The notes under the pieces: model-generated | What the model was told of the DNA's origin: nothing | Database searches by the model: none | The model's input: the letters and a program-made list of their open reading frames with translations, nothing else | DNA from: Porphyrobacter sp. LM 6 | Lineage (GTDB): Bacteria; Pseudomonadota; Alphaproteobacteria; Sphingomonadales; Sphingomonadaceae | Reading direction: 5' to 3' | Assembly (NCBI RefSeq): GCF_001720465.1 | Contig: NZ_CP017113.1 | Span: 2,170,001 to 2,234,000 of the forward strand | Length of the DNA stretch: 64,000 bases | Shown: in pieces, positions 46,824 to 55,688 of the stretch | Layout: every line of letters starts with the position of its first letter | Numbering within the stretch: the stretch's first letter is position 1 | Program-made: the position numbers and the translations under genes

Positions 46824-46840
46824 CCGCACAACCGGTGCGG
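46824..46840 (+). promoter_or_regulatory. rpsF leader hairpin, possible S6:S18 autoregulatory element
   Basis: CCGCAC (46824-46829) pairs with GTGCGG (46835-46840) around the loop AACCG, 38 bases upstream of rpsF. S6:S18 autoregulatory leaders described in many bacteria present a conserved CCG in a small hairpin. The position and CCG fit, but the full motif was not tested, so this is a candidate only. Confidence 0.35.
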
Positions 46841-46878
46841 ATCAGCCAGCGATCGGCAGGGAAGTGAAAGGACGCAGG

Positions 46879-47244
46879 ATGGCGCTCTACGAGCACGTCT
46901 TTCTTGCGCGTCAGGATCTGAGCCAGGCTCAGGTTGACGCGCTGGCAGCGCAAGCTACCGAAATCGTCGAGGCCGGCAACGGCAAGGTCACCAAGACCGA
47001 AACCTGGGGCCTCAAGTCGCTCGCCTACAAGATCGAGCGTAACCGCAAGGCGCACTTCGTGCTGCTCAACATCGATGCCCCCGGCTCGGTTGTTGCCGAG
47101 CTCGAGCGTCAGACCCGTATCAACGAAGACGTCATTCGCTACATGACCATCCGCGTGGAAGAGCACGAGGAAGGCCCGTCGGTGATGATGCGCAAGAACG
47201 AACGCGAACGTAAGCGTCGCGAAACCCGTGAGGAGCGCGACTGA
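46879..47244 (+). CDS. rpsF: 30S ribosomal protein S6
   Basis: 121 residues from the ATG at 46879 (GAAAGGA upstream). S6 signature: [50 protein letters not shown], and an extended charged C-terminal tail ([17 protein letters not shown]). It binds S18 on the small subunit platform. The tail is where RimK adds glutamates in other bacteria, although here it ends in Asp; RimK is encoded 3.3 kb downstream. Operon rpsF-rpsR-rplI. Confidence 0.96.
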   Translation: MALYEHVFLARQDLSQAQVDALAAQATEIVEAGNGKVTKTETWGLKSLAYKIERNRKAHFVLLNIDAPGSVVAELERQTRINEDVIRYMTIRVEEHEEGPSVMMRKNERERKRRETREERD

Positions 47245-47468
47245 TGGCCCGCCCGTTTTTCCGCCGCCGCAAGTCCTGCCCGTTCGCGGCCAAGGACGCC
47301 CCGAAGATCGATTACAAGGACGTGCGCCTGCTGCAGGGCTTCATGTCCGAGCGTGGCAAGATCGTGCCTTCGCGCATCACCGCCGTTTCGGCGAAGAAGC
47401 AGCGTGAACTGGCCCAGGCGATCAAGCGCGCGCGCCAGATCGGTCTGCTGCCCTTCATCGTGAAGTAA
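47244..47468 (+). CDS. rpsR: 30S ribosomal protein S18
   Basis: 74 residues; the ATG overlaps the rpsF stop by one base. [63 protein letters not shown] is the complete S18 pattern. Partner of S6 in the ribosome and in leader binding. Confidence 0.96.
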   Translation: MARPFFRRRKSCPFAAKDAPKIDYKDVRLLQGFMSERGKIVPSRITAVSAKKQRELAQAIKRARQIGLLPFIVK

Positions 47469-47482
47469 GAGGAGAAGGACAC

Positions 47483-48088
47483 ATGGATATCATTCTCCTT
47501 GAGCGCATCGAAAAGCTCGGCTCGATCGGTGACGTTGTCACCGTGAAGGACGGCTATGCGCGCAACTTCCTGCTGCCGCAGAAGAAGGCTCTCCGCGCCA
47601 ACGAAGCCAACAAGAAGGTCTTCGAAGCCAACCGCGACCGTCTGGTGGCCGAAAATGCCGCACGTCGTTCCGATGCTGAAGCACAGGGTGCGAAGGTTGC
47701 CGGTGCCGAAGTGGTGCTGATCCGCGCTGCCTCGAACGCCGGCCAGCTCTATGGTTCGGTGAGCGTGCGTGACATCGTCGCCGGTCTGGCCGAACAGGGC
47801 CACTCGGTCGACAAGCGCATGGTCATCCTCGGCGCGCCGATCAAGACCATCGGCATGCATGACGTGACCGTTGCCCTGCACCCCGAAGTGCGCGTGACCG
47901 TGAAGGCCAACGTTGCCCGTTCGGACGACGAAGCCAAGCTGCAGAGCGAAGGCGTCGACGTGCTTGCGGCGATGTTCGAAGACGAACAGCGCGCGATCGA
48001 GGAACAGGCCGATGCGACCCGCATCGACACCAGCCTCGAGCCGGGTGAAATCCCCGCCGAACTGCTCGAAGGCGGCGAGGACGCGTAA
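47483..48088 (+). CDS. rplI: 50S ribosomal protein L9
   Basis: 201 residues, 14 bp after rpsR. N-terminal RNA-binding domain [36 protein letters not shown], central helix, C-terminal domain [21 protein letters not shown]. Somewhat longer than E. coli L9 (149) because of an acidic C-terminal extension (about 150-201), common in alphaproteobacteria. Followed by a strong terminator. Confidence 0.96.
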   Translation: MDIILLERIEKLGSIGDVVTVKDGYARNFLLPQKKALRANEANKKVFEANRDRLVAENAARRSDAEAQGAKVAGAEVVLIRAASNAGQLYGSVSVRDIVAGLAEQGHSVDKRMVILGAPIKTIGMHDVTVALHPEVRVTVKANVARSDDEAKLQSEGVDVLAAMFEDEQRAIEEQADATRIDTSLEPGEIPAELLEGGEDA

Positions 48089-48119
48089 GCTTCCCGGCCC
48101 TTTCAGGCGCAAGACATCA

Positions 48120-48157
48120 GGGCGCGAAGATCACCATGATCTTCGCGCCCTTCTTGT
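48120..48157 (+). terminator. Strong intrinsic terminator after rplI
   Basis: A perfect 14-bp stem, 48120-48133 with 48137-48150, closes a 3-base loop and is followed by TTCTTGT. It ends the rpsF-rpsR-rplI operon 31 bp after the stop codon. Confidence 0.88.
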
Positions 48158-48224
48158 AAACAGCGTCCGCACGCGCAAAAGTGCTGACACACAACGATAA
48201 CAACAAAGGAGCAGAACAACTGCC

Positions 48225-49661
48225 ATGATCGACATTCCGAGCATCCTCGAACAGCTGCAGCACCATTATGACGCAGCCGTTCGCACCTTGCGCGACGACG
48301 TCATCGCCTTCGGGCGCGACGGCACCCTACCGCCGCAGAGCCGGCGCGAGGACGGCAGCTACGCCTATCCGCAGATCACCATCCGCTATGCCGGCGTTGG
48401 CGCTCCGCGCGACCGCAGCCGCGCCTTTGGCCGGCTCGAGATGCCCGGCACCTATTCGACCACGGTCACACGGCCCGATCTGTTCACCAAGTACCTCACC
48501 GAACAGCTCCAGCTGATCGCAACCGAATACGAGGTGGACATCACTGTCGAGCGTTCGCGCCAGGAAATCCCCTTCCCCTATGTGCTTGATGGCGAGGCCG
48601 GCGCCGCAATGGTCGGCACTGCGCCGCAGGACATCGCGACGCATTTTCCCTCGACCGATCTGGCATTGATCGGCGACGAGCTGGCCGACGGGATCGAGTT
48701 CGACGGGCTTGCGGACATGCCGCTGTCGCTGTTCGATGGCCTGCGTACGGACTACTCGCTCGCGCGGCTCAAGCATTACACCGGCAGCGAAGTCAGCGAC
48801 TTTCAGGACTTCATCCTGTTCACCAACTATCACCGCTATGTCGATGAATTCGTGAACTGGGGTGCCACCCAGATCGGGAAGGACGGCTATGTCGCACTGA
48901 CCGGCGCGGCCGGGCTCGATATCCGCACGGCGACCACCAACGCGCAGAGCCAGCTCAACGATACCGCATGGCGCAAGCACCAGATGCCCGCCTACCACCT
49001 GATCCGCGAGGACGGGCGCGGGATCACCCTCGTCAACATCGGCGTCGGCCCATCCAACGCCAAGACGATCTGCGATCACCTCGCGGTGTTGCGTCCGCAC
49101 GCGTGGCTGATGATCGGCCACTGCGGCGGCCTGCGTTCGACCCAGAAGATCGGCGACTTCGTGCTGGCTCACGCCTATCTGCGCGATGATCACGTGCTCG
49201 ACGTGGTGCTGCCGCCCGAAGTGCCGATTCCGCCGATTGCCGAAGTGCAGCAGGCGATGGCCTATGCGGCGGAAAAGGTCGCGGGCGTACAGGGCGCGAA
49301 CCTCAAGCAGCGGATGCGCACCGGCACGGTTGTGACCACCGATGATCGCAACTGGGAGCTGCGCTATTCCTCCTCGGCCAAGCGCTTCTCGCAAAGCCGC
49401 GCGATTGCGATCGACATGGAAAGCGCGACCATCGCCACGCAGGGCTACCGCTTCCGGGTGCCCTACGGCACGCTGCTGTGCGTCTCCGACAAGCCGCTCC
49501 ACGGCGAGATCAAGCTGCCGGGGCAGGCCAACAAGTTCTACGAGGAAGCCATCGCGGCGCACTTGCAGATGGGCATCGTCGCCTGCGCGATGCTCCGCGA
49601 CGAGGGCGACCGGTTGCATAGCCGCAAGCTGCGCGCATTCAACGAGCCGCCGTTCCGGTGA
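48225..49661 (+). CDS. amn: AMP nucleosidase
   Basis: 478 residues, typical for bacterial AMP nucleosidase. Hydrolyses AMP to adenine and ribose 5-phosphate. N-terminal regulatory domain with YPQITIRYAG and RSRAFGRLEMPGTYSTTVTRPDLF; C-terminal nucleoside-phosphorylase fold with GITLVNIGVGPSNAKTICDHL, WLMIGHCGGLRSTQKIGDFVLAHAYLRDD and AIDMESATIATQGYRFRVPYGTLLCVSDKPLHGEIKLPG. AAAGGAGCAG precedes the start. Coupled to an SDR gene by a 4-bp overlap. Confidence 0.95.
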   Translation: MIDIPSILEQLQHHYDAAVRTLRDDVIAFGRDGTLPPQSRREDGSYAYPQITIRYAGVGAPRDRSRAFGRLEMPGTYSTTVTRPDLFTKYLTEQLQLIATEYEVDITVERSRQEIPFPYVLDGEAGAAMVGTAPQDIATHFPSTDLALIGDELADGIEFDGLADMPLSLFDGLRTDYSLARLKHYTGSEVSDFQDFILFTNYHRYVDEFVNWGATQIGKDGYVALTGAAGLDIRTATTNAQSQLNDTAWRKHQMPAYHLIREDGRGITLVNIGVGPSNAKTICDHLAVLRPHAWLMIGHCGGLRSTQKIGDFVLAHAYLRDDHVLDVVLPPEVPIPPIAEVQQAMAYAAEKVAGVQGANLKQRMRTGTVVTTDDRNWELRYSSSAKRFSQSRAIAIDMESATIATQGYRFRVPYGTLLCVSDKPLHGEIKLPGQANKFYEEAIAAHLQMGIVACAMLRDEGDRLHSRKLRAFNEPPFR

Positions 49662-50416
49662 GCCTGTCGCGCTCGATCGCGGGCCGGGTCGCCATCGTCA
49701 CCGGGGCGGCTAGCGGCATGGGCCGTGCGACGGCCCGGCTGTTCGCGGCCGAGGGCGCGCATGTGGCCGTGATCGATCTTGATCTTGCGGCCTGCGAGGC
49801 CGTCGCGGCCGAATGCGGAGCGGGCGCGCGGGCCTATGCGCTTGACGTTGCCGATGCGGAAGCGATCACCCGCACGGTGGCGCAGATCGCCGCCGATTTC
49901 GGGCGGATCGACATTCTGGTGAACAATGCCGGCGTTTCGAGCTTCTGTGCGCTCGATGATCCGGCCTATGAGGACGTGTGGCACCGCGCCCTTGCGGTGA
50001 TGCTGACCGCGCATCAGCGCATGGTGCGCGCCGCCTTGCCGTTCCTGCGGCAGAGCGATGCGGCGCGGATCGTCAACATCGCCTCTACGGAAGGGCTCGG
50101 CGCGACCCCGGGCGATACGCCCTATGTCGCGGCCAAGACCGGCGTGATCGGGCTGACCCGCGGGCTGGCAGTCGATCTCGGGCCCGAGGGGATCACTGTG
50201 AACTGCATCTGTCCCGGGCCGATCCGCACCGCGATGACCGATGCCGTGGCCGAGGAGCACAAGGTGATCTTCGCCAAGCGGCGCACGGCCCTGCGTCGTT
50301 ACGGCGAGCCGGAGGAGGTGGCGCACATCACCTTGTCGCTGGTGCTCCCCGCGGCAAGCTACATCACCGGGGTCGCGATCCCGGTCGATGGCGGGCTGAT
50401 GGCGCGGAACGCCTGA
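49658..50416 (+). CDS. Short-chain dehydrogenase/reductase
   Basis: 252 residues from a GTG at 49658 that overlaps the amn stop (GTGA). Classical SDR: VAIVTGAASGMGRATA, the NAD-selecting Asp in VAVIDLDLAAC, ILVNNAGVSS, catalytic Ser in NIASTEGLGATPGDTPYVAAKTGVIG with Tyr-x-x-x-Lys, CICPGPIRTAMTD, and a C-terminal YITGVAIPVDGGLMARN. NAD-dependent by its Asp; substrate unknown. Last gene before the tandem repeat and parS site. Confidence 0.85.
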   Translation: MSLSRSIAGRVAIVTGAASGMGRATARLFAAEGAHVAVIDLDLAACEAVAAECGAGARAYALDVADAEAITRTVAQIAADFGRIDILVNNAGVSSFCALDDPAYEDVWHRALAVMLTAHQRMVRAALPFLRQSDAARIVNIASTEGLGATPGDTPYVAAKTGVIGLTRGLAVDLGPEGITVNCICPGPIRTAMTDAVAEEHKVIFAKRRTALRRYGEPEEVAHITLSLVLPAASYITGVAIPVDGGLMARNA

Positions 50417-50427
50417 CCGACGTTCCC

Positions 50428-50478
50428 AGACCCCTGCTAGACCCCCTCTAGACCCCCCTTAGACCCCTGTTAGGCCCG
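50428..50478. repeat. 11-bp tandem repeat, C-rich/G-rich, with G-quadruplex potential
   Basis: Four full 11-base units, AGACCCCTGCT, AGACCCCCTCT, AGACCCCCCTT and AGACCCCTGTT (50428-50471), and a partial AGGCCCG. On the minus strand this gives four runs of four to six G separated by 5-7 bases, which meets the usual rule for a four-tier G-quadruplex. The 11-bp period equals about one helical turn. It lies between two convergent gene ends, 10 bp before the parS palindrome. Confidence 0.85.
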
Positions 50479-50488
50479 ATTTGCGGGG

Positions 50489-50506
50489 ATGTTCCACGTG
50501 GAACAT
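50489..50506. other. parS-like ParB-binding site
   Basis: ATGTTCCACGTGGAACAT is an 18-bp perfect palindrome. Its 16-base core TGTTCCACGTGGAACA matches the chromosomal parS consensus (TGTTNCACGTGNAACA). ParB loads here and spreads for chromosome segregation. It is placed between the convergent SDR and rimK genes, where it disturbs no coding sequence. parA/parB are not in the window. Confidence 0.88.
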
Positions 50507-50522
50507 GCGGCACGAGTGGCGA

Positions 50523-51428
50523 CTAGCCCCGGCCCTTGGTCTTGGTCGTCGCGCTCTTGGCGTTGGCCGCGATGAAGTCGATGATTTGCCCGGCGATGTC
50601 CTTGCCCGTCGCGCTCTCGATCCCTTCGAGGCCGGGGGAGGAATTGACCTCCATGATCACAGGGCCGTGATTGCTGCGCAACATATCCACGCCGCACACA
50701 TTCAGCCCCATGCGCTTGGCCGCCCGCACCGCGGTGGAGCGTTCTTCGGGGGTAATCTTGATCACCTTGGCACTGCCGCCGCGATGGAGGTTTGAGCGGA
50801 ATTCATCAGGCGCGCCAGTGCGTTGCATCGCCGCTACCACCTTGCCACCGACCACCAGCGCGCGGATATCGGTGCCGCCCGCTTCCTTAATGAACTCCTG
50901 CACGAGGATGTTGACGTTGGCCCCGCGGAACGCCTCGATCACCGATTTGGCGCTCGACATCGTCTCGGCCAGCACCACGCCGATGCCCTGTGTGCCCTCG
51001 ATCAGCTTGATCACCACCGGGGGCCCCTTCACCGCCTTGATAATCTCTTCGGCGGCCTTGGGATCATTGGCATAGGCGGTGAGCGGCAAGCCGAGGCCGT
51101 GCTTGGCGAGGATCTGCAAGCTCCGCAGCTTGTCGCGGCTGCGACCGATCGCCACGCTCTCGTTCAGCGACCAGATACCGCGCATCTCGAATTGCCTAAG
51201 GATCGCAAGGCCATAGTTGGTGATCGAGGCGCCGATACGCGGGATCACCGCATCATAGGCGGCAACAGGCGCGCCGTTGTAGAACACCTGCGGGCGGTGG
51301 CTGGCAATGTGCACGGTGCAGCGCAGGGTGTTGAGGATATCGAGGGTGTGACCCCGCGCCTCGGCAGCCTCTTTCAGCCGCCGGTGCGAATAGAGACCCG
51401 GGTTGCGCGCCAGCATGGCGATTTTCAT
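50523..51428 (-). CDS. rimK: RimK-type alpha-L-glutamate ligase (ribosomal protein S6 modification)
   Basis: 301 residues, the size of E. coli RimK; AAAGGT precedes the start. ATP-grasp enzyme that adds glutamates to the S6 C-terminus. [72 protein letters not shown] and [28 protein letters not shown] match RimK closely. It follows the RimB-like protease by 24 bp on the minus strand, and parS lies right after its stop. Confidence 0.92.
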   Translation of the reverse strand: MKIAMLARNPGLYSHRRLKEAAEARGHTLDILNTLRCTVHIASHRPQVFYNGAPVAAYDAVIPRIGASITNYGLAILRQFEMRGIWSLNESVAIGRSRDKLRSLQILAKHGLGLPLTAYANDPKAAEEIIKAVKGPPVVIKLIEGTQGIGVVLAETMSSAKSVIEAFRGANVNILVQEFIKEAGGTDIRALVVGGKVVAAMQRTGAPDEFRSNLHRGGSAKVIKITPEERSTAVRAAKRMGLNVCGVDMLRSNHGPVIMEVNSSPGLEGIESATGKDIAGQIIDFIAANAKSATTKTKGRG

Positions 51429-51452
51429 GAACGACCTTTCAAAGCCGGTGTC

Positions 51453-51908
51453 CTACCGGCGGCTGCGCCCCATATCCGGATTTCCCGGCGATTGCAGCCA
51501 CGAATGACCGCTATCAACGACGAAGCGGCGCCTGAGCGCGGTGCGACCGATCAGCATCGGAAATTGCATCTGGGAACGATTCGCCAGCGTGATCTCCACC
51601 CTGAACGTGAATCTGCCGATATTGAGTGGCGTCTTGATGACAAACCGCTCCTGCCGCTCGCCCATCGAGCTGGTGACGCCGCGGATATCTACGTGCACGG
51701 CCTCGCAGACATGCTGATCCCCGCTCCAGTTCACAGCGAACCGCACGTACCGCTGGCCCTCGCGGCGAAACTCGTCGAGCACCTCGGCATGGAGCGAGGA
51801 TGTGCGCGCGCCGGTATCGATCTTGGCCGGAATCTGCGCGAGGCCCAATTCGGGCAGGCTCACGCGTTCGCGCCAGCCAATCAGCGCAAGGGGCCGCGCA
51901 GTGCTCAA
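51453..51908 (-). CDS. RimB-like retropepsin-type protease (ATP-dependent zinc protease family)
   Basis: 151 residues from a TTG at 51908 that overlaps the upstream stop by 4 bp (TTGA). The family signature is complete: LIGWRERVSLPELG, AKIDTGARTSSLHA (retropepsin DTGA) and MLIGRTALRRRFVVDSGHSWL. In pseudomonads RimB modulates RimK-dependent glutamylation of S6; its position ahead of rimK agrees. No zinc motif is obvious, so 'zinc protease' is a historical label. Confidence 0.82.
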   Translation of the reverse strand: MSTARPLALIGWRERVSLPELGLAQIPAKIDTGARTSSLHAEVLDEFRREGQRYVRFAVNWSGDQHVCEAVHVDIRGVTSSMGERQERFVIKTPLNIGRFTFRVEITLANRSQMQFPMLIGRTALRRRFVVDSGHSWLQSPGNPDMGRSRR

Positions 51909-52930
51909 GGCAGGATCGCCATCCCGTCCCCGCCCTCGCCCGCATTGAACCGGCGCAGCACCACACCGCTGGCGAAATCGACTTCCGCGACGGTATCGCT
52001 GGCTGTCTCGGCGACATAGATGCGGTTGCCGTCCTTCGACCAGAGGATCGTGACCTGAAAGCGCGCCTGAGCCTCGACGGGGCTTGAGACGGGAATCGTG
52101 CGAATGACCTTCGCAGTCTGCGTATCGATCACACTCAGTGCGCCGTCCTGAAGGTCGGAAGTGATGGCGACATCACCCTGCGGCCACACCGCAATCCGCA
52201 AGGGGAAGCGACCTGTGGCGACGGTCTGACGCACCTCCAGCGTCATCGGATCGAGCGCGAAAGCCTGATTGGACCCGCGCGCCGAAACCCAAAGCGTCGT
52301 GCCGTCGGGCGACAGCGAAATGCCTTCGGGCTCTTCGCCGACCGCGACCGACACCGGCGCATACCTGCCAAGAAGATCGATCTTGGTCACCGTCCGGTCG
52401 CCGAGGTCGGTCGTCCAGGCAGTCTTGGTGTCGGGTGCGACGACCAGCATATGGCTGCCGCGCTTGCCGGTCTTGAATTCCAGCAGCGACAGCTCCTCCC
52501 TGATCGTCTCCGGGTAGAGCCTGAGCGGATCGCGCACCCAGAAGATCGACTGGCGCCCTTCGGCGGTCACATAGAGATCGATCGCAGTCAGCCACACAAT
52601 GCCATGCGGCCGGGCGTTTTCGCCCAGTTCAATGCTGCGAATTTTGGTGAGCGTGTCAGTCGTAAAAATGTCCACGCTCGTCCCGCCATAGCAGGCGAGC
52701 GCGACGTGTTTGCCATCGGGCGAGGTTGCCAGTTCGTGGGGGTTGACGCAGCTCGGCACGCGCAGCACTTCATCGCCAGTCGTCAGATCGACTTTGGACA
52801 GCGTGTTGCCCCGCTTGCCAGCAACGAACAGCGCAGCGGGCGCATTGTCCGTCTCCGTTGCAAGCGCAGGCGTCCCGCTGGCGACCAGTGCCAGCGCCGC
52901 CACTGCCGCGATCACCCCCCTGGTCTGCAT
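51905..52930 (-). CDS. Exported YncE-type beta-propeller protein
   Basis: 341 residues from the ATG at 52930, overlapping the M2 peptidase stop by one base (TAATG). Signal peptide MQTRGVIAAVAALALVASGTPALA. Repeats of the YVTN/lactonase-like type follow: GNTLSKVDLTTGDEVLRVP, NPHELATSPDGKHVALACY, VAVGEEPEGISLSPDGTTLWVSARGS, DGALSVIDTQTAKVIRTIPV, a seven-bladed propeller in the periplasm. Function unknown; such folds bind ligands or partners. Co-transcribed with the peptidase and rimB-rimK. Confidence 0.82.
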   Translation of the reverse strand: MQTRGVIAAVAALALVASGTPALATETDNAPAALFVAGKRGNTLSKVDLTTGDEVLRVPSCVNPHELATSPDGKHVALACYGGTSVDIFTTDTLTKIRSIELGENARPHGIVWLTAIDLYVTAEGRQSIFWVRDPLRLYPETIREELSLLEFKTGKRGSHMLVVAPDTKTAWTTDLGDRTVTKIDLLGRYAPVSVAVGEEPEGISLSPDGTTLWVSARGSNQAFALDPMTLEVRQTVATGRFPLRIAVWPQGDVAITSDLQDGALSVIDTQTAKVIRTIPVSSPVEAQARFQVTILWSKDGNRIYVAETASDTVAEVDFASGVVLRRFNAGEGGDGMAILP

Positions 52931-54813
52931 TACCAGCCCGCCTTCTCGCCCTTGTTCTGCTTGTCGAGCCACTTCTTGAGCGGAGCAAAATACTCGGCCA
53001 TCGCCTTGCCGCTCATCTGCCGTTCGCCCGTGAAAGCCTCGAGCGCATCGGGCCAGGGCTTGGAAGCGCCCATTTCCAGCATCGCGTTCAGTTTCGCACC
53101 GACATCCTTGTTGCCGTAGAACGAGCAGCGGTGAAGCGGACCCTTCCAGCCTGCCGTATCGCAAGCGGCCTTGTAGAACTGGAACTGGAGCAGCCGCGCC
53201 AGGAAGTAGCGGGTGTAGGAAACGTTGCCGGGGATATGATACTTGGCCCCTGCATCGAAGCCGTCAGCCGGGCGTTCGACCGGCGGGACCACCCCCTGAT
53301 ACTCGCGGCGCAGATCGTTCCAGCCGATGTTGGTTTGCGCCTCGGGGATCGAGCCATCGAACAGACCCCAGCGATAGCGGTCAAGCAACAGGCCGAACGG
53401 CAGGAACGCGACCTTGTCCATCGCCTGCCGCAGCAGCAGGCCGATATCCTTGTCGGCGCTGGGAACGTCCTTGGGATCAAGCATGTCGATCTGGACGAGA
53501 TATTCGGGCGTGATCGACAGTGCGATCATATCGCCAATCGCTTCGTGGAAGCCGTCATTGGCACCGTTCAAGTGCAGGAAGTCCTGCTTGTTATAGGCCC
53601 GCTGGTAGTAGTTATGGCCGAGCTCGTGGTGGATGGTGGTAAAGTCATCCGCGTTCGGCTTGATGCACATCTTGATGCGCAGATCATCGACATTGTCGAT
53701 ATTCCAGGCCGAAGCGTGGCACACCACTTCGCGGTCAGCCGGCTTGGTGAACTGGCTGCGTTCCCAGAAGGTTGCCGGCAGCGGCGCGAATCCCAGCGAC
53801 GAAAAGAACTGCTCGCCAACCTTGGTCATGCCGATGGCGTTGAGGTTCTTCTTGGCAATCAGGTCGGTCAGGTCATAGCCGATATCACCCGCACCTGCAG
53901 GAGCCACCAGCGGATAGATGTTACCCCATTCCTGTGCCCACATATTGCCGAGCAGATCGGCACGGATCGGACCGGTGCGCGGCTGCACCGCATCACCATA
54001 CTTCTCGTTGAGCTTGCGCCGCACATAGGTGTGGAGCGCAATGTAAAGCGGCTTCACTTCCTGCCACATGCGCTCGGTCTCGGCGGCGAACTGGTCGGGA
54101 CTCATGTCGTAGCCCGAGCGCCACATCGCGCCGAGATCGGCAAAGCCCAGCTCCTTGGCACCCTGATTGGCGATGCCGGTCATGCGGGTGTAATCGGCGC
54201 GCATCGGGCCGCCGACGTTGTCGTGCCAGCTCGCCCACATCTCCTTCAGTTCGTCGGGCGTGCGCTCGAGATTGCCCATCTCGGCTTCGATGTCCGATCC
54301 ATTGATCGGTTGCCCGTTCAAGGTGCCCTTGCCGCGCCCGTAGGCCGAGCCGAGCCGGGTGGCGATATCGTTCATTTCCTCGGCGGCGCCGGGCGTGGCG
54401 GGCGCAGGCATTCCGATGCTGTTACGCAGCATATCAAGCTTGCGTGCGGTCTCCGGATCAAGACCTGACACCCGGGCATAACGGGCCGCCTCGTTGGCGT
54501 AGCCGACCTGCTTGACCGTCAGATCAGCGCCATACTTGGCTGCCATCGCATCGGTATCGTAGGTGATGTGCGTCGCATTGATCCACGAGATGTGGGCGTA
54601 TTCCACCGAGAAGCTGCCGAGATCCGCCTCAACCGCAGCAAGGAAGTCTTTCGCCCCCTGCGGCGTCAGCGGGAACTGCGGTGCAGCCGGTTCAGCCGCA
54701 GGCGCAGCAGGCGCGGCTGCATCCTGAGCGGCAAGCGGCGCAGCAACAGCGATGGCAATCGCGGCGGCAGCGCCCATGAGAGTCGGGCGCAGCAGGGATG
54801 CGGAAAGCGTCAT
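52930..54813 (-). CDS. M2-family peptidyl-dipeptidase (angiotensin-converting-enzyme-like)
   Basis: 627 residues from the ATG at 54813 (AGGA upstream). Signal peptide and an Ala/Pro-rich linker to about residue 48. The zinc site is HHELGH (H396, E397, H400) with the third ligand E424 in GANDGFHEAIGD, spaced as in ACE. QRTYF-like and YHIPGN regions are also present. Bacterial M2 enzymes remove C-terminal dipeptides from oligopeptides, here in the periplasm or outside. First or second gene of the minus-strand unit ending in rimK. Confidence 0.9.
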   Translation of the reverse strand: MTLSASLLRPTLMGAAAAIAIAVAAPLAAQDAAAPAAPAAEPAAPQFPLTPQGAKDFLAAVEADLGSFSVEYAHISWINATHITYDTDAMAAKYGADLTVKQVGYANEAARYARVSGLDPETARKLDMLRNSIGMPAPATPGAAEEMNDIATRLGSAYGRGKGTLNGQPINGSDIEAEMGNLERTPDELKEMWASWHDNVGGPMRADYTRMTGIANQGAKELGFADLGAMWRSGYDMSPDQFAAETERMWQEVKPLYIALHTYVRRKLNEKYGDAVQPRTGPIRADLLGNMWAQEWGNIYPLVAPAGAGDIGYDLTDLIAKKNLNAIGMTKVGEQFFSSLGFAPLPATFWERSQFTKPADREVVCHASAWNIDNVDDLRIKMCIKPNADDFTTIHHELGHNYYQRAYNKQDFLHLNGANDGFHEAIGDMIALSITPEYLVQIDMLDPKDVPSADKDIGLLLRQAMDKVAFLPFGLLLDRYRWGLFDGSIPEAQTNIGWNDLRREYQGVVPPVERPADGFDAGAKYHIPGNVSYTRYFLARLLQFQFYKAACDTAGWKGPLHRCSFYGNKDVGAKLNAMLEMGASKPWPDALEAFTGERQMSGKAMAEYFAPLKKWLDKQNKGEKAGW

Positions 54814-54879
54814 TATGGCAAATCCTGTCATTCGGGACGGTAGCAATGCCCGCCCGTTTGGACTGCGCCGCAACGGGAA

Positions 54880-55641
54880 TCAAGCTGCGAGAAAGCTGAC
54901 GATTCCCTCGCCCAGTTCGGGCTTGGTGGCGCTGTCGAGGTGGCCGCCGGGGATCGCCTCATATCGTGCATCAGGCAGCAGAGCAGCCAGATCCTGCGCC
55001 GAGCCATTGTCCTGATCCTTGTCACCGCAGATCACTAGCGTCGGCATGGTGACATTGGCCAGCATCGCCAGATCGAGATCCTCGAAGGCATTGAGCAGCA
55101 GCCTCGCCGCGACCCGATCAACGCCCTGCGATTTCAGGAACTGGCGCGACAGCCACGCCGGGTCATCACGGGTAATGGTCTCGAACTCGTCGATCACACG
55201 TGTGAAGAACCCGGCACGCCGCTTCCAATCGGCAAGGCCCGACACACCCATGCCAGCCAGCACGAGCCGGCGCGGCGCAAACACGCCGCTTGCACAGCCA
55301 TGCACCGAGGTGCGCGCACCCAGCGAGAACCCGGCGAGATCATATTCCTCCTCGCCCAAGCCCAGATGGTCGATCAGCGCCGCGACATCGCGCACCAGCA
55401 CGCCCGGCGGGTAAGCCTCCGCCGTCTGCGGTGCAGCGCTGTCCCCATGCACCCGGAAATCGAGCATCACCGCGCGAAAACCCGTCTCTGCAAGGCGCGC
55501 CGCATGACCCCACTTGATCCAGTTCATCTGTGCCGACGAAAACAGGCCGTGGAGCAGGATCACCGCCCGGCCCGTGCCAGTGGTGTGAAACGCCAGACGG
55601 GTGCCGTCAAAGCTGTCGAAGTATTCGGTCGAAAGCATCAT
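54880..55641 (-). CDS. Alpha/beta hydrolase
   Basis: 253 residues from the ATG at 55641 (a second ATG follows directly). AVILLHGLFSSAQMNWIKWG, MLDFRVHGDSAAP, nucleophile LAGFSLGARTS, acid in VICGDKDQDNG and His in IPGGHLDSATKP form a full triad. No signal peptide. Esterase-like, substrate unknown. It starts 78 bp from the divergent MarR gene, across the palindromic operator, so it may share its control. Confidence 0.8.
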   Translation of the reverse strand: MMLSTEYFDSFDGTRLAFHTTGTGRAVILLHGLFSSAQMNWIKWGHAARLAETGFRAVMLDFRVHGDSAAPQTAEAYPPGVLVRDVAALIDHLGLGEEEYDLAGFSLGARTSVHGCASGVFAPRRLVLAGMGVSGLADWKRRAGFFTRVIDEFETITRDDPAWLSRQFLKSQGVDRVAARLLLNAFEDLDLAMLANVTMPTLVICGDKDQDNGSAQDLAALLPDARYEAIPGGHLDSATKPELGEGIVSFLAA

Positions 55642-55688
55642 GGCCGGATTGCTAGCCCGCTTTGCGACGACGGGCCAGAGAGCTTGAG

